NCBI GenBank assembly: GCA_037447655.1
Contig: JBBHKE010003132.1
Span: 97,171 to 112,791 of the forward strand
DNA from: Zygnema cylindricum
Taxonomy: Eukaryota > Streptophyta > Zygnematophyceae > Zygnematales > Zygnemataceae
Direction of reading: 5' to 3'
DNA: 15,621 nt
The translations under genes and the position numbers were made by a program. The notes beneath the pieces are model-generated. The model was not told the origin of the DNA and made no database searches. It was given only the letters and a program-made list of their open reading frames with translations. This document shows positions 1 through 7,680 of the stretch, piece after piece (position 1 is the stretch's first letter; every line of letters begins with the position of its first letter).

Positions 1-290
1 CAACATCACGGGTAGTAATATGAGTGTAAGTTATTTTGTTTGTCAATATATAATACAAAGGTTTAGTAGTAGATTGGAATCAACCTCGGAGAATTTCAAT
101 CAAAACGTGCAATGAGATTGATAACAAATTTGAAGTAAACAGGACTACGCTTAGTTTTGATTACAATTAAGCTAAACTTCAACAATGACAAAAAATGCAA
201 TAAGGTTTACATTTTATTTGCTTGCAATGCGCATTATTACATTGACGGGGAAAATATACCATGTTTTAGCTAAACAACAAGTGAAATAGA
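1..290. other. AT-rich flank, no recognisable gene
   Basis: No open reading frame or RNA motif stands out. By position it should hold the distal part of the minus-strand Copia reverse transcriptase relic that begins at about 290. I could not find the YVDD catalytic motif or any later RT block with confidence, so this part is either too decayed or belongs to something else. Confidence 0.4.
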
Positions 291-546
291 CACCTATCAC
301 TACGTCAATACTCTAGCATGAATCTCATAAATCCTGAATTTTTAAAAAACCCGCGGATTTTGACATCCTTAAGCCTGAGTGACTATTTTGCTTTGTAGAG
401 ACCTTTGCGGAATTGGCTCAATCGACGTCCCTTTAGGGTGATCGAAGTATATTTTTTGCATAAACACTCTATATAAAAGGTTTGTTGATGTCCATCTGAT
501 AAATCTTTGAATTTAAGAAAGTTATTCTGGAAAGGATAACTCTGTT
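290..546 (-). pseudogene. Ty1/copia reverse transcriptase relic, middle part
   Basis: Read on the minus strand, this stretch shows decayed Copia reverse transcriptase blocks. One is a QMDI block (484-501, reading YQMDIN), matching the conserved QMDVKTAFLNG segment of the fingers/palm. The next is FRKGLYKAK (386-412), then SLRLKDVKIRGFFKNSGF, which lines up with the family's KSLYGLKQAPRxW segment. Frames change between blocks and stops interrupt them, so it is dead. RT copies element RNA into DNA inside the virus-like particle. The segment just before QMDI (RVILSRITF) continues logically from the RT piece at 1345-1525, from which it is separated by the 553-1336 insertion. The identification rests on block order and spacing; single blocks would be weak alone. 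Confidence 0.65.
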
Positions 547-552
547 ATGATT

Positions 553-1336
553 CCTCAAAATTTGGGGTTTAAAATGTCCCACACGTGACAAAAATTGTGT
601 CGGTTAGGGCTCAGATCTATGACCTCAATGTGTTGCCAATGCATTGATTAAGCCACATGTTCTTGTAACGCACATGCGGGTTTCCTTATCATATGTGTCG
701 AGGGTGGGTGGACCACATCCGATATACAAGCACTCATCTTGCCTTTATTCATCAGCCCCGCCTCAAAAGGTAGCCCATCAATGCACCCATGTTTGAATTT
801 CGCATAATATGGGGTTCAGCTTGTCCCACGACTAAGAAATTGGGTGGACTAAGGCTCGCACAATACACATCCGAATAGTGTTATTAGTGAGCGAAACATT
901 GAACCACCCACCCTTCATATCTGTACAGAGGAGCTAACTACTGCACCACCTTTATCACCAATCCTAGTGTTAGTAAAAGTAGGTATTTTGACATATATAT
1001 CGTGTGTGCACGGATCACATCCTAGTATTCAACAACTCACCTTGCCTTAATTCATTACCCCCCCCTCTTTCAAGATTTAGTGAATCAATACTCTCACAAC
1101 CTTGATGTCGTTGATGCATGTTAGATTCCGTATAATGTAGGGTTTGGCATGTCCCACATTTGGGAAAATTGGTTCAACTAGGCTCGAACCTAAGATTTCC
1201 AACTAGAGCTGGTGTGCGTTAACCACTACATCACTAGCACTCGTGTCGATACTAGCAGTTTAATTATCATATATCGGAAGCATGGGCGGACTACTTTATT
1301 GTACTGAACGGCTCATCTTGCCTTCATTCAATATGC
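553..1336 (-). mobile_element. Three tandem diverged tRNA-derived SINE-like units inserted in a Copia RT
   Basis: Three related units lie head to tail, each readable on the minus strand: about 1336-1059, 1058-757 and 756-553. Each opens with a TGAATgAAGGCAAGaTGAG-like block (plus-strand complement at 1311-1330, 1036-1056 and 735-756). Each also carries a TGTCCCAC-like word on the plus strand (575, 822, 1150). The first unit has a good RNA polymerase III promoter: a box-A-like GATGTAGTGGTTAACGC near 1215-1232 and box B GGTTCGAGCC at 1181-1190. The second has box A near 930-948 (GGTGCAGTAGTTAGC) and a poorer box B near 893-907. The third is degenerate. The flanks, TCTGTTATGATT (541-552) and TCTCATAGAATT (1337-1348), both fall on the same four codons of the interrupted RT, so they look like a decayed target-site duplication. 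No A-tail is clear. Confidence 0.65.
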
Positions 1337-1344
1337 TCTCATAG

Positions 1345-1525
1345 AATTAACAAACATTAACTACATAAGCGAATGTTTTCTAATACTGTGCCTAACTTTT
1401 TGCAACTAGTCTTCCTTTGTACCTTTGTATGGTATCATCACAATATCGTTCTAAACTTGAATGGGTTCTTACATCCTATTAGGTTATTCCTTGTGGAAAG
1501 TCACAAAAATATGGGTTATATTTTT
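1345..1525 (-). pseudogene. Ty1/copia reverse transcriptase relic, N-terminal part
   Basis: The minus strand reads NNLIGCKNPFKF (1455-1488). After a frame slip it reads DDTIQRYKGRLVAK (1398-1439), then KTFAYVVNV (1353-1379). These match three consecutive Copia RT signatures: IGCKWVFK, DGTIQRYKARLVAKG and ETFAPVV. Spacing and order are right, but the frame changes at least twice and stops occur between blocks. A weaker NITHIFVTF, corresponding to the N-x-TW-x-LV segment, lies just upstream. The piece stops at the 553-1336 insertion and resumes at about 546. Identification is strong because DDTIQRYKGRLVAK is nearly canonical. The element is inactive. Confidence 0.85.
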
Positions 1526-1559
1526 CATAAAGGTTCAAACTTGTCGGCGTCTCCAAGTA

Positions 1560-1735
1560 ATAGTACATTCTTCAAGCTAGTCTGCTCCTCTGTTCTGACG
1601 ATTCTTAATAACTTTTTTTTTTGTCCAGGAGCCTTGGATGTATAGAGCCATTCTCTTAACTTGGCTGGTGGATTTCCTGTCTTGCTGCTAATCTCCCATT
1701 GTTATAAAGTTGCCTTCTCTATTAAGCTTTATTTC
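1560..1735 (-). pseudogene. Probable Ty1/copia RNase H relic
   Basis: The minus strand reads QQDRKSTS (DRKSTS at 1664-1681), the hallmark of the Copia RNase H segment usually seen as DRKSTSGYVF. A possible GSWTKKK follows, resembling the family's ISWxSKKQ block, and then ITWRRR, resembling WLRRLL. Stops interrupt it. In an intact Copia element RNase H follows RT. Here it lies 5' of the RT piece on the same strand, so it belongs to a second copy or to a rearranged one. Beyond the hexapeptide the match is loose. Confidence 0.45.
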
Positions 1736-1896
1736 GGGGAGTTACATTTCAAATCTATCGCTTTCTGGAAGGTCTGTGAATTTCCTAATTTTCGCACTTC
1801 AAAACTAGCTGCCGCCTATCGATTTCAATCCACTGATAGTTTAACAATTTTTTGTACTCCGAAGTGTATAATATTGTAGTGCTGTGTGTCAAGTAA

Positions 1897-1937
1897 AAAT
1901 TTATCGCGATAAATTTGATATTCGATATATCGAATAT
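1897..1937. repeat. Two adjacent perfect 20-bp palindromes
   Basis: Positions 1897-1916 read AAATTTATCGCGATAAATTT and positions 1918-1937 read ATATTCGATATATCGAATAT. Each equals its own reverse complement over all 20 bases, and one base separates them. A stretch with several GTACGGT words (1961-2001) follows directly. No gene is near. They could be protein-binding dyads, remnants of a transposon end or cruciform-prone DNA. Confidence 0.9.
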
Positions 1938-1939
1938 TG

Positions 1940-2400
1940 ATCGGTCAGATGTCACGATATGGTACGGTAAAACGTACGGTGAATCGAAAAGTACGGTAAA
2001 TCGTAAGATCGGATAAAGCGCACTCAAATTTGATTCTTAGGGTATATCCCCATGTAGTTGTAACTTAGCAACCTTACTTTGTATTTTAGCGCGGATCCGC
2101 CGGACACCGTTTTTCAAGTGTCCCTATGTAAGGACGAAATCGTAACTTACGCTTGTGACGATTGTATACGTCGACTATACCTGTGACGGTTGTCAATGTC
2201 TACAATCTGTGGTCGCACATTATTTTTTGGAATTGCTTGTGACATCGCATGTCTTACCGTGACATTGTAGATGTACCGCCTTCCAGCCTGTGCAGTTTCA
2301 CGGTTGAAGAAGAAGCACTTTGCCTTTGCGTCTCCTCTCCCGTCGACGTGAAATGGCATCGGAATTTGAAGACCCCTGCAAAAAAAAAACCCGTACTGAA
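1940..2400. other. Intergenic, with GTACGGT words
   Basis: GTACGGT occurs three times in 1961-2001 (in TGGTACGGTAAAA, ACGTACGGTGAA and AAGTACGGTAAAT), at intervals of about 14 and 21 bases. The remainder to 2400 shows no domain or RNA motif. Short open frames on both strands have no recognisable content and overlap each other. Confidence 0.5.
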
Positions 2401-2502
2401 CGAAAACGGACAAATCCAAACAAATTGTGTACTTTTCTTCGTCGTATTGGAACGCAAACGGACAAAACATAGCGAATTCTGTACTTTTCTTTGTCCTTGG
2501 AA
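2401..2502. repeat. 52-bp imperfect tandem duplication
   Basis: Copy one (2401-2452) and copy two (2453-2502) share an ACGGACAAA block, an ATTsTGTACTTTTCTTyGTC block and a TTGGAA end, with scattered changes between. There are two copies only. The duplication lies inside open frames on both strands that I do not believe are coding. Confidence 0.8.
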
Positions 2503-2575
2503 ATTGTATGAAAATTTTCGAAAATTACGGCACGTGCGAATATATGTTCCTATTTGTTTATAGAAAATCCCTAGT

Positions 2576-2604
2576 TTTAAAACACATCGCGCATGTGTTT
2601 TAAA
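2576..2604. repeat. Perfect 12-bp-arm hairpin
   Basis: TTTAAAACACAT (2576-2587) and ATGTGTTTTAAA (2593-2604) are exact reverse complements around the 5-base loop CGCGC. No T-run or gene end makes this a terminator, and the genome is eukaryotic. It may be the core of a decayed foldback element. Confidence 0.85.
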
Positions 2605-3171
2605 GATAAGGTTGAAGATGACGTTTTTTGTCGTCAAAGTGGGTCGAAAAACACAAGAAGACAAATTTTCGTACATCCTAAGTTCGAGGATGACGCAAAT
2701 TGTACTCTACAAATTTGCGATTCCTTCGTACGGTTGGAACTTAGGCAGTACGGCGCTAAGTTTTACACGAAAACGACAGAAAAAAACCCTTACTAATGCA
2801 CATGGGGACATACCCTTAGTCATAAAGTGGAGGGAGAATTGTGAGAACATGTTCTTACATGCTCATGCGTCGAATATGTGAACAAAGACTATCGCGGCTA
2901 CATCCGAATTAGCGTTAGTTTTTGACTTTTTGTTGGCGTTAGGCCTGTTGATATTTGAGTATTTTATAGGTCTGTATTAGGATAGAAAAAGAGCTGAGGC
3001 GGTCTGCCTCTAACTCCCCTTTCCAAGCCCCCATACTTGTTGTAGTCACTGAAGGCTGGATAGGGAGCTAGTCCGTACAAAAAGTATACGCACTTTACGC
3101 AAGGTTCAAAATCTATAAAAAATATCGAAACTTCGTAAAAATGTCAAAATCCGTACGAATGAGACATCTAT
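2605..3171. other. Intergenic, nothing recognisable
   Basis: Both strands were read for protein motifs and tRNA-like boxes and nothing convincing was found. Short overlapping open frames at 2593-2881 lack a consistent domain. Confidence 0.5.
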
Positions 3172-3362
3172 GCTTATAGTGTTGTTGTTTTTCTGGCCGC
3201 TTAAAACATTTATCTGTGCACAATTGTCGGATTGAAAACTGACGGCTCCGATTGAAATACAAGGTTATCACCTTCCAATCGGTGGTCTCCAATCTTAAAT
3301 CGATCACGTCTGTATGGAGAAAATTTGTTTTAAGCGGCTAAAAAAACATTAATACTATAAGC
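3172..3362. mobile_element. 191-bp foldback (MITE-like) element
   Basis: The ends are inverted repeats of 37 bases: 3172-3208 begins GCTTATAGTGTTG, and the complement of 3326-3362 begins GCTTATAGTATTA. They match at 32 of 37 positions, including a perfect GCCGCTTAAAACA at the inner end. Inside, CCGATTG and CAATCGG pair, and AAGGT and ACCTT close a 4-base loop (TATC) near 3271. Most of the element therefore folds into one long imperfect hairpin. I see no clean target-site duplication. It lies 210 bases upstream of the TATA box of the DUF3339 gene, so it could feed small RNAs or change that promoter. It has no coding capacity. Confidence 0.75.
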
Positions 3363-3511
3363 GATACACGGTGTACAGTACAGTTTGCATTATTGGTGCT
3401 ACAATAATAATTGGCGCTGCATGGACCACTGTACCTTTCCAGGGGACGTGTGGAAACATGCAGACGGCCGCGATCTGCCGCTGTCATATCCCGCTAAAAA
3501 TTGGCAATCAA

Positions 3512-3602
3512 TGATTGGAACCACGTGTAAAATCCCCCGCAAACGGTGAATTCCCGCCTCCCGGTCGAAGATATAAAACGCGCGTCTGACAATTCTAAAT
3601 CA
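3512..3602 (+). promoter_or_regulatory. Core promoter of the DUF3339 gene
   Basis: In order there is an inverted CCAAT box (ATTGG, 3514-3518), a G-box CACGTG (3522-3527), an E2F-like TTCCCGCC (3551-3558) and a TATA box TATAAAA (3572-3578). A start site about 30 bases past the TATA box would fall near 3602. That gives a leader of about 100 bases with no upstream ATG before 3703. A further ACGTGT sits near 3444. The TATA box and the spacing are the strongest parts. The G-box suggests bZIP/bHLH control (light or ABA) but does not prove it. Confidence 0.65.
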
Positions 3603-3702
3603 CAAGTTCTGCCGAAGATCCTCGGATTCTCAGAAAAGACCCGCCATCCCACATAGCCCGAGACTCTTTTAACGTTTCCGCAGTTTACGCTTAACTGCTA
3701 GC

Positions 3703-4281
3703 ATGGATCTCATCAGCCTCCTCATCGCAGTGCTCCTTTTCATCGCATTGTCGCCCGGAGTGCTCCTGCAGGTCGGTTGTACGGCACTAGTAATAGTGTG
3801 GATTTCGTTTACAATGATAATTTTGCTGTTTCATTACCACTGAAAATATAAAATGCGAAATGTCACATATTTCATTATTTCTACATTATCCTATATTTCT
3901 ATTGTGGTTTATTTTTTATTTTTTTGAAGCCTTTACTACACTGCCCATCGTTTTTGTCATCAAGGAGTTATTAGTGTTAATGTTAAATTGACAATGTTTG
4001 GTAGTGTTCACCGTAACATTAAATTGGTCGTTCCAGTCGTACAATGTACCACCATGCCATGATTTGTGACCGTACGATCGTCGCAGACTTTTGCTGACGT
4101 GGTGTTGCCACTGTACTGTCTGCAGATCCCGGGATCCGACCAGCCAGTGGAGTTCCGTACCTGGCGAACCACTCTAACGTCCGTACTGGTCCACGCGGTC
4201 GTATTCGGCCTCCTATTGGTTCTGACGGCGTACCTTCTCGCGCTCGCCGGCAATCCCGGACCCAAACTGCGCGTCAACTGA
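3703..4281 (+). CDS. DUF3339-type small membrane protein, two exons
   Basis: Exon 1 is 3703-3771 (23 codons) and exon 2 is 4126-4281 (51 codons plus TGA), giving 74 residues. The 354-bp intron (3772-4125) begins GT and ends CTGTCTGCAG, in phase 0. Exon 1 holds transmembrane helix 1 (about residues 3-22) and ends in LSPGVLLQ. Exon 2 opens with IPGSDQPVEF, so splicing builds the family's LSPGxLxQxPG...VEF signature, and it then gives helix 2 (about 40-64, with the conserved VLVHAVVF region). Length and topology fit plant DUF3339 proteins of about 70 residues. Their function is not known to me beyond membrane location. The C-terminus (NPGPKLRVN) differs from the HIYTG-like end I associate with the family. 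The ATG context (GCATGG) is good and it is the first ATG after the predicted start site. Coding sequence is GC-rich, unlike its AT-rich surroundings. If the intron were retained, a stop at 3841-3843 would give 46 residues. Confidence 0.85.
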
Positions 4282-5020
4282 CGGCCTACTCGACCGTCTA
4301 ATTCATTCGCGGGACCAATGAAATCTCAGCCGTTCGTCACTCTGGCTGCCGTGAGGATTAAAATCCGAACGTTCGATCAGTTTGTAAAATGTGGCGGAAT
4401 TCCCAAAGCTGTTTTGTCAACTTTGCTGATTTATAAGAGGAATTTGTAACGACTCCTGAGCCGCCACGCGGCAGTTATAATATAGCGTGAAAACGGCAAG
4501 GTCTGCTTTAGATTATTCTGGGCCGTTGCGTGACATTTGTAGCCAACCTGTGAGCATCGCTACAATTTGGCGCGCTGCAGGAAGTCGCAATTGTTTAGTC
4601 ATTTTTTTTTCCTTCCTTCTTTAATAGGTTCATTTAGTCTAGATTAGCCCATTTTGCACGGAAAGAGACCGAAAAAAAAGGATTTTGAAGACATTATTTA
4701 TATTTGTGTCCGTCAATGTATAGAGGAAAAGCTTAAAATAGAGAATGAATGTAAAATACTAGAATGCAAATGGCATTTAGACAATAGAAAAAGATGGTGA
4801 TATGGTGGATCTTTCTAAGAAAATGTTGGTGGGAGTTTTAGGGAAAGTGAGATGCAGAGAAATTTTTTAGCCAAACAGAGTTTGCCACGCGGCATGGAAA
4901 TGGAATCCAATTGTACAGTTTTTGAGAAACGCAATTAAATATAAAAGGGAAAAAAACACATTTTGCTTTTCCATCAGTCATATGGAATGCCATTATGATC
5001 TGTCTAGTGCAAATACAAGA
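4282..5020. other. 3' flank of the DUF3339 gene, otherwise empty
   Basis: No further exon, domain or repeat family was recognised. A GCCGC-CAC-GCGGC hairpin lies at 4460-4472, and GCCACGCGGCA recurs near 4884. No canonical AATAAA lies within 150 bases of the stop; AATGAA at 4317-4322 is a possible weak polyadenylation element. The sequence turns AT-rich after 4600. Confidence 0.45.
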
Positions 5021-5125
5021 TGGGTGGAGGAGGTGATGGAGAGAGAGAGAGACAATAAGGGGAAAGTTGTGTGGGGTAGGAAGGGTTGGAGAAGGGAGAG
5101 GAAAAGGAGGAGGAGGGAGATGAAT
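5021..5125 (+). repeat. Purine-rich tract (GGAGA type)
   Basis: About 100 bases are made largely of G and A on the plus strand, with a few T interruptions. It faces the pyrimidine tract at 5248-5622, so the two could pair as loose inverted repeats. No coding signal. Confidence 0.8.
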
Positions 5126-5247
5126 ATGGACTTTTGAGATAACATTAATATCATTGGCTTTATTTAAAAAAAAAAAATCCGTGTTCACTTATTCCAGCAT
5201 TCAATGGATATAATAGAAGAAAAGTTGATATGGAAAACCAAAATTTG

Positions 5248-5622
5248 TTTCTTCTCCCTCTCCCTTGTCTCCCCTTTTCCTCTCCCTCTCTACATCTCTC
5301 CCTCTCCGTCTCTTCCTCTCTCCCTCTCCCACCCTCTCTTCCTCCCGCCCTCCCTTCTCTCCTCTCTCTCTACCTCTCACCACCTCTCCCCGCCCCCTCC
5401 TTCACTTTCCTTCTCTCCCTATCCCTCCCTTTCCCTCTCTCCCTCTCCCACGCCCTGCCCCTCACTCTCTCTCCCTCTCCCTCGCTCTCGCTCTCCCATT
5501 TTCCCTCTCACACTCTTTCCCTCTTCCACTCTCTTACACTCTCCCTCTATCACTCTAACCCTCTCCCTCTCCCTCTCCCTCTCCCTCTCCCTCTCACTGC
5601 CTTCCTGTCCATGTCCTCCCCA
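5248..5622 (+). repeat. Pyrimidine tract (CTCTCC type), about 375 bp
   Basis: Almost pure C and T on the plus strand, built from CTCCCT and CTCTCC words, with a clean (CTCCCT)n run near 5560-5600. All forward frames stay open because the units lack stop codons. The resulting Ser/Leu/Pro translations are artefacts. Confidence 0.9.
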
Positions 5623-5639
5623 ATATAAGGAACTGGAGA

Positions 5640-5839
5640 AAAGTATTGACAAAAAACAGATTGAAGAGGTGAAGATGAAGGATAAGTAAAATAACCAGTA
5701 AATGTTAAACTGCCTTTTAACCTTATTTATTACCCGGTATTATCGTTTTTATTCTCTTGTTTATCTGAGAATTTTTAAAAAGTGGAAAGAGTGTTGCGAC
5801 TCAACTTTGATGTTTTTTTTTTTTATTTGGAACTACCAC
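5640..5839. other. AT-rich spacer before the integrase relic
   Basis: It could be further upstream Copia sequence, given what follows, but I see no zinc-finger HHCC motif of the integrase N-terminus here. Confidence 0.35.
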
Positions 5840-6144
5840 AAAATCCTCATGGGAAGCCTCAGATATATGTCGGCTCTACGCGACAACTTCACAAGGTTCA
5901 CGAAAAAATATCTTATGAAGGATAACAGTGGAGTATTCACCATCATTGTTATTAAACTAGGAGTTATTAGGATGGAGTGAAAAACTACATGAACAAGCAA
6001 ATTTGACATTTGACACTCATTCCGTCATCTCGAAGGAGTTCTCGGAGTTTGTGAAACATGAAGGTATATCTCACCAACTAATAGTTTGCTCACTGAACGT
6101 AGTAAGCAAATGAATAGAACCATAAATGCACTAGAACTATGTTA
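5840..6144 (+). pseudogene. Ty1/copia integrase core relic
   Basis: The plus strand reads GSLRYMSALRDNFTRF (from 5852) and then KYLMKDNSGVF. These match the Copia integrase SLGGxRYFxTFIDDxSR...KSEVF block, with an Asp at the catalytic position. In another frame, SKEFSEFVKHEGISHQL (6030-6080) matches SxEFxxFCxxxGIxHQL, with FDTHS just before it where RTDNGGE is expected. Back in the first frame, TERSKQMNRTI (6092-6124) matches ERKNRTI. Order and spacing are correct, but frames switch twice and the second catalytic region is altered, so it is inactive. Integrase normally inserts element cDNA into host DNA. The relic is cut off at 6144 by a solo LTR. Confidence 0.85.
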
Positions 6145-6879
6145 TGTTAGAATATTGGGCGAATCGGCGTCGGCCGAAATCGCGCCGTCAGATGTTTTGT
6201 TCAGTTCGCGTCAGTTAATGTTTTTTGTTTCGTTCGGTACTGTACTTTTGTGTCGGTTCGGTTTGGTGCGTACGGTATTCATTTGTACGAATCGGACGTA
6301 GGACGATTTCGAGGAAATGTTGGTTCGCGAAGCGTGACGCGATATTTTCGTCCGCGGGAATATTTTATATGTACGACGAAGCGGCAATACCTTTGTACGA
6401 CCGATCCTGCTACGATCTTGCACGATCCTGCTACGATTCACAGAGACCACAATTGTCAGAGTACAGAGAGCATATTTGTCAGTGTAGAGGTAACTTATTG
6501 TTGTAGGCTATGGCAGACGCACTCAGAGTGCATCTGGTCGTTATATTTAGGAACTGTTTGCCATGTATTGATTTCAGTTGTACTTGTTCGTAAGTACTTA
6601 GTGAGTGTGTAGAGTTAGAAATATCAATCAATTATCAATGTGTTTAGTGTGAGTGTGAGTGTGAGTGAGAATATGTGATAAATGTGAGTTAGGAATCTGA
6701 GTGAGTTAGATTGGTAAGAGTGAGAGATTGTATTGAAAAGCTTCGGCTTAATATATTTATATTTTGTCGATGTGATATGTTATGTGGTGATTTAGATTTA
6801 TTTGTGTGTAAGCTTCCGCTGTGCATCATCTTGATTTATTGTTTGTGAAGTTGAGTCGATCCTATCGTGTGTTTTAACA
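6145..6879. mobile_element. Solo LTR (735 bp) with 5-bp target duplication
   Basis: The element begins TGTTAGAATATTGGG and ends GTGTTTTAACA, giving 5-bp inverted termini (TGTTA/TAACA) with the standard TG...CA. It is flanked on both sides by TGTTA (6140-6144 and 6880-6884), the 5-bp target duplication typical of Copia and Gypsy elements. It sits inside the integrase relic. There is no internal region or primer-binding site, so it is best read as the product of LTR-LTR recombination. Inside are a 21-bp tandem duplication (6402-6440, CGATCCTGCTACGAT core), GTGTGA repeats (6646-6670) and a TATA-like stretch near 6750-6765. Left edge and duplication are explicit. The small caveat is that the duplication has the same sequence as the LTR terminus. 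Confidence 0.75.
6402..6440. repeat. 21-bp tandem duplication inside the solo LTR
   Basis: CGATCCTGCTACGAT followed by six further bases is repeated at 6402 and 6423. The second copy diverges after 15 bases. Such short repeats are common in the U3 enhancer part of LTRs. Confidence 0.85.
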
Positions 6880-6884
6880 TGTTA

Positions 6885-7547
6885 GTCTCCCTCTCCCTCT
6901 CTCTCCCCCTCTCTACCACTCTCCCTCCCTCTCTTCCACTCTCACCCCTCCTCCCTCTCTCCCACTCCCTCTCTTCTTTCTTTCGACCTCCCACTCTTCT
7001 CTCTTTTCTCTTTCCCTCTCTCTTCTCTCTCTCCTCTCTCCCACTCTCTCATCTCTATTCCTCTCCCTCTTCCTCCCACGCTCTTCTCTCTCGCTCTCTC
7101 TTCCTCTTCCTCCCGCATTCTCCACCACTATTTGTTTCTCTGATTCTCTTCCCCTCTCACTCCAACTCTCCCTCTCAATTTCGCTCTCTCCCTCTCTCTT
7201 CCTCTTTTGCCAAACCCCCTCCCTCGCCCTCTCCTTCTTCCCCTTTTATCCCTTTTTCTCCCTATCTCTCCCACTCTTTCTCTCACCCTCTTTGCCACTC
7301 TCGCCCTCTCTCTCTATCTCTCCCTCGCTCTCCCGCTCTCCCCCCCACCTCTATCACTCTCTCTCTCCCTTTTTCTCCCTCTCTCCCCTCTATCTCCCTT
7401 GTTCTCCCTCTCTCTCTTTCCTTTCTACCTCTTTCTCCCTCCCTCTTCCCTAGTCTCCTCTACCTTTTTCCTCTCTCGCTATTTCTCTTTTTTCTCTATC
7501 CCTCTTTGTCCCTCCCTATCCCACTCTATCCCTCGCTCCCTCTCCCT
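6885..7547 (+). repeat. Pyrimidine tract, about 660 bp
   Basis: Nearly pure C and T on the plus strand, with occasional A or G. It starts directly after the target duplication of the solo LTR and stops just before a TGTTGGAAAG that looks like another LTR start (7548). A 250-residue open frame across it is Ser/Leu/Pro only and arises from the repeat. Confidence 0.9.
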
Positions 7548-7624
7548 TGTTGGAAAGTAACTTCTATCTGTGAGGGGAGATTTAAGAACTTAGAATATTT
7601 CAGAAAGAGATTATTGTAATACGT

Positions 7625-7680
7625 ACCTTTCATTAGTGATGACTAACCGTACCAACAGAAAACTCCGTATTCACGACTAA
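7625..7680 (-). repeat. 56-bp exact duplicate of the SINE 5' part
   Basis: All 56 bases are identical to 7762-7817, at a distance of 137. On the minus strand it carries the box-A-like GTTGGTACGGTTAG but no box B. It is either a truncated second unit of a tandem SINE or a recent local duplication. Confidence 0.9.

Noticed and set aside
1181-1235. A genuine tRNA gene on the minus strand
   Set aside because: The boxes are good but the sequence belongs to a repeated unit and shows no convincing acceptor stem.
2254-2676. 140-residue minus-strand frame and opposing plus-strand frames
   Set aside because: No recognisable domain, a tandem duplication inside, and equally long frames on the other strand.
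4008-4277. 89-residue minus-strand frame
   Set aside because: It is antisense to intron and exon 2 of the DUF3339 gene, GC-rich by reflection of that exon.
5204-5689. 161-residue open frame and overlapping frames
   Set aside because: All three forward frames are open through the same pyrimidine tract, so openness carries no coding information.
6867-7619. 250-residue open frame
   Set aside because: It is Ser/Leu/Pro low complexity produced by a CT tract that lacks stop codons, with no domain and no normal amino-acid mix.
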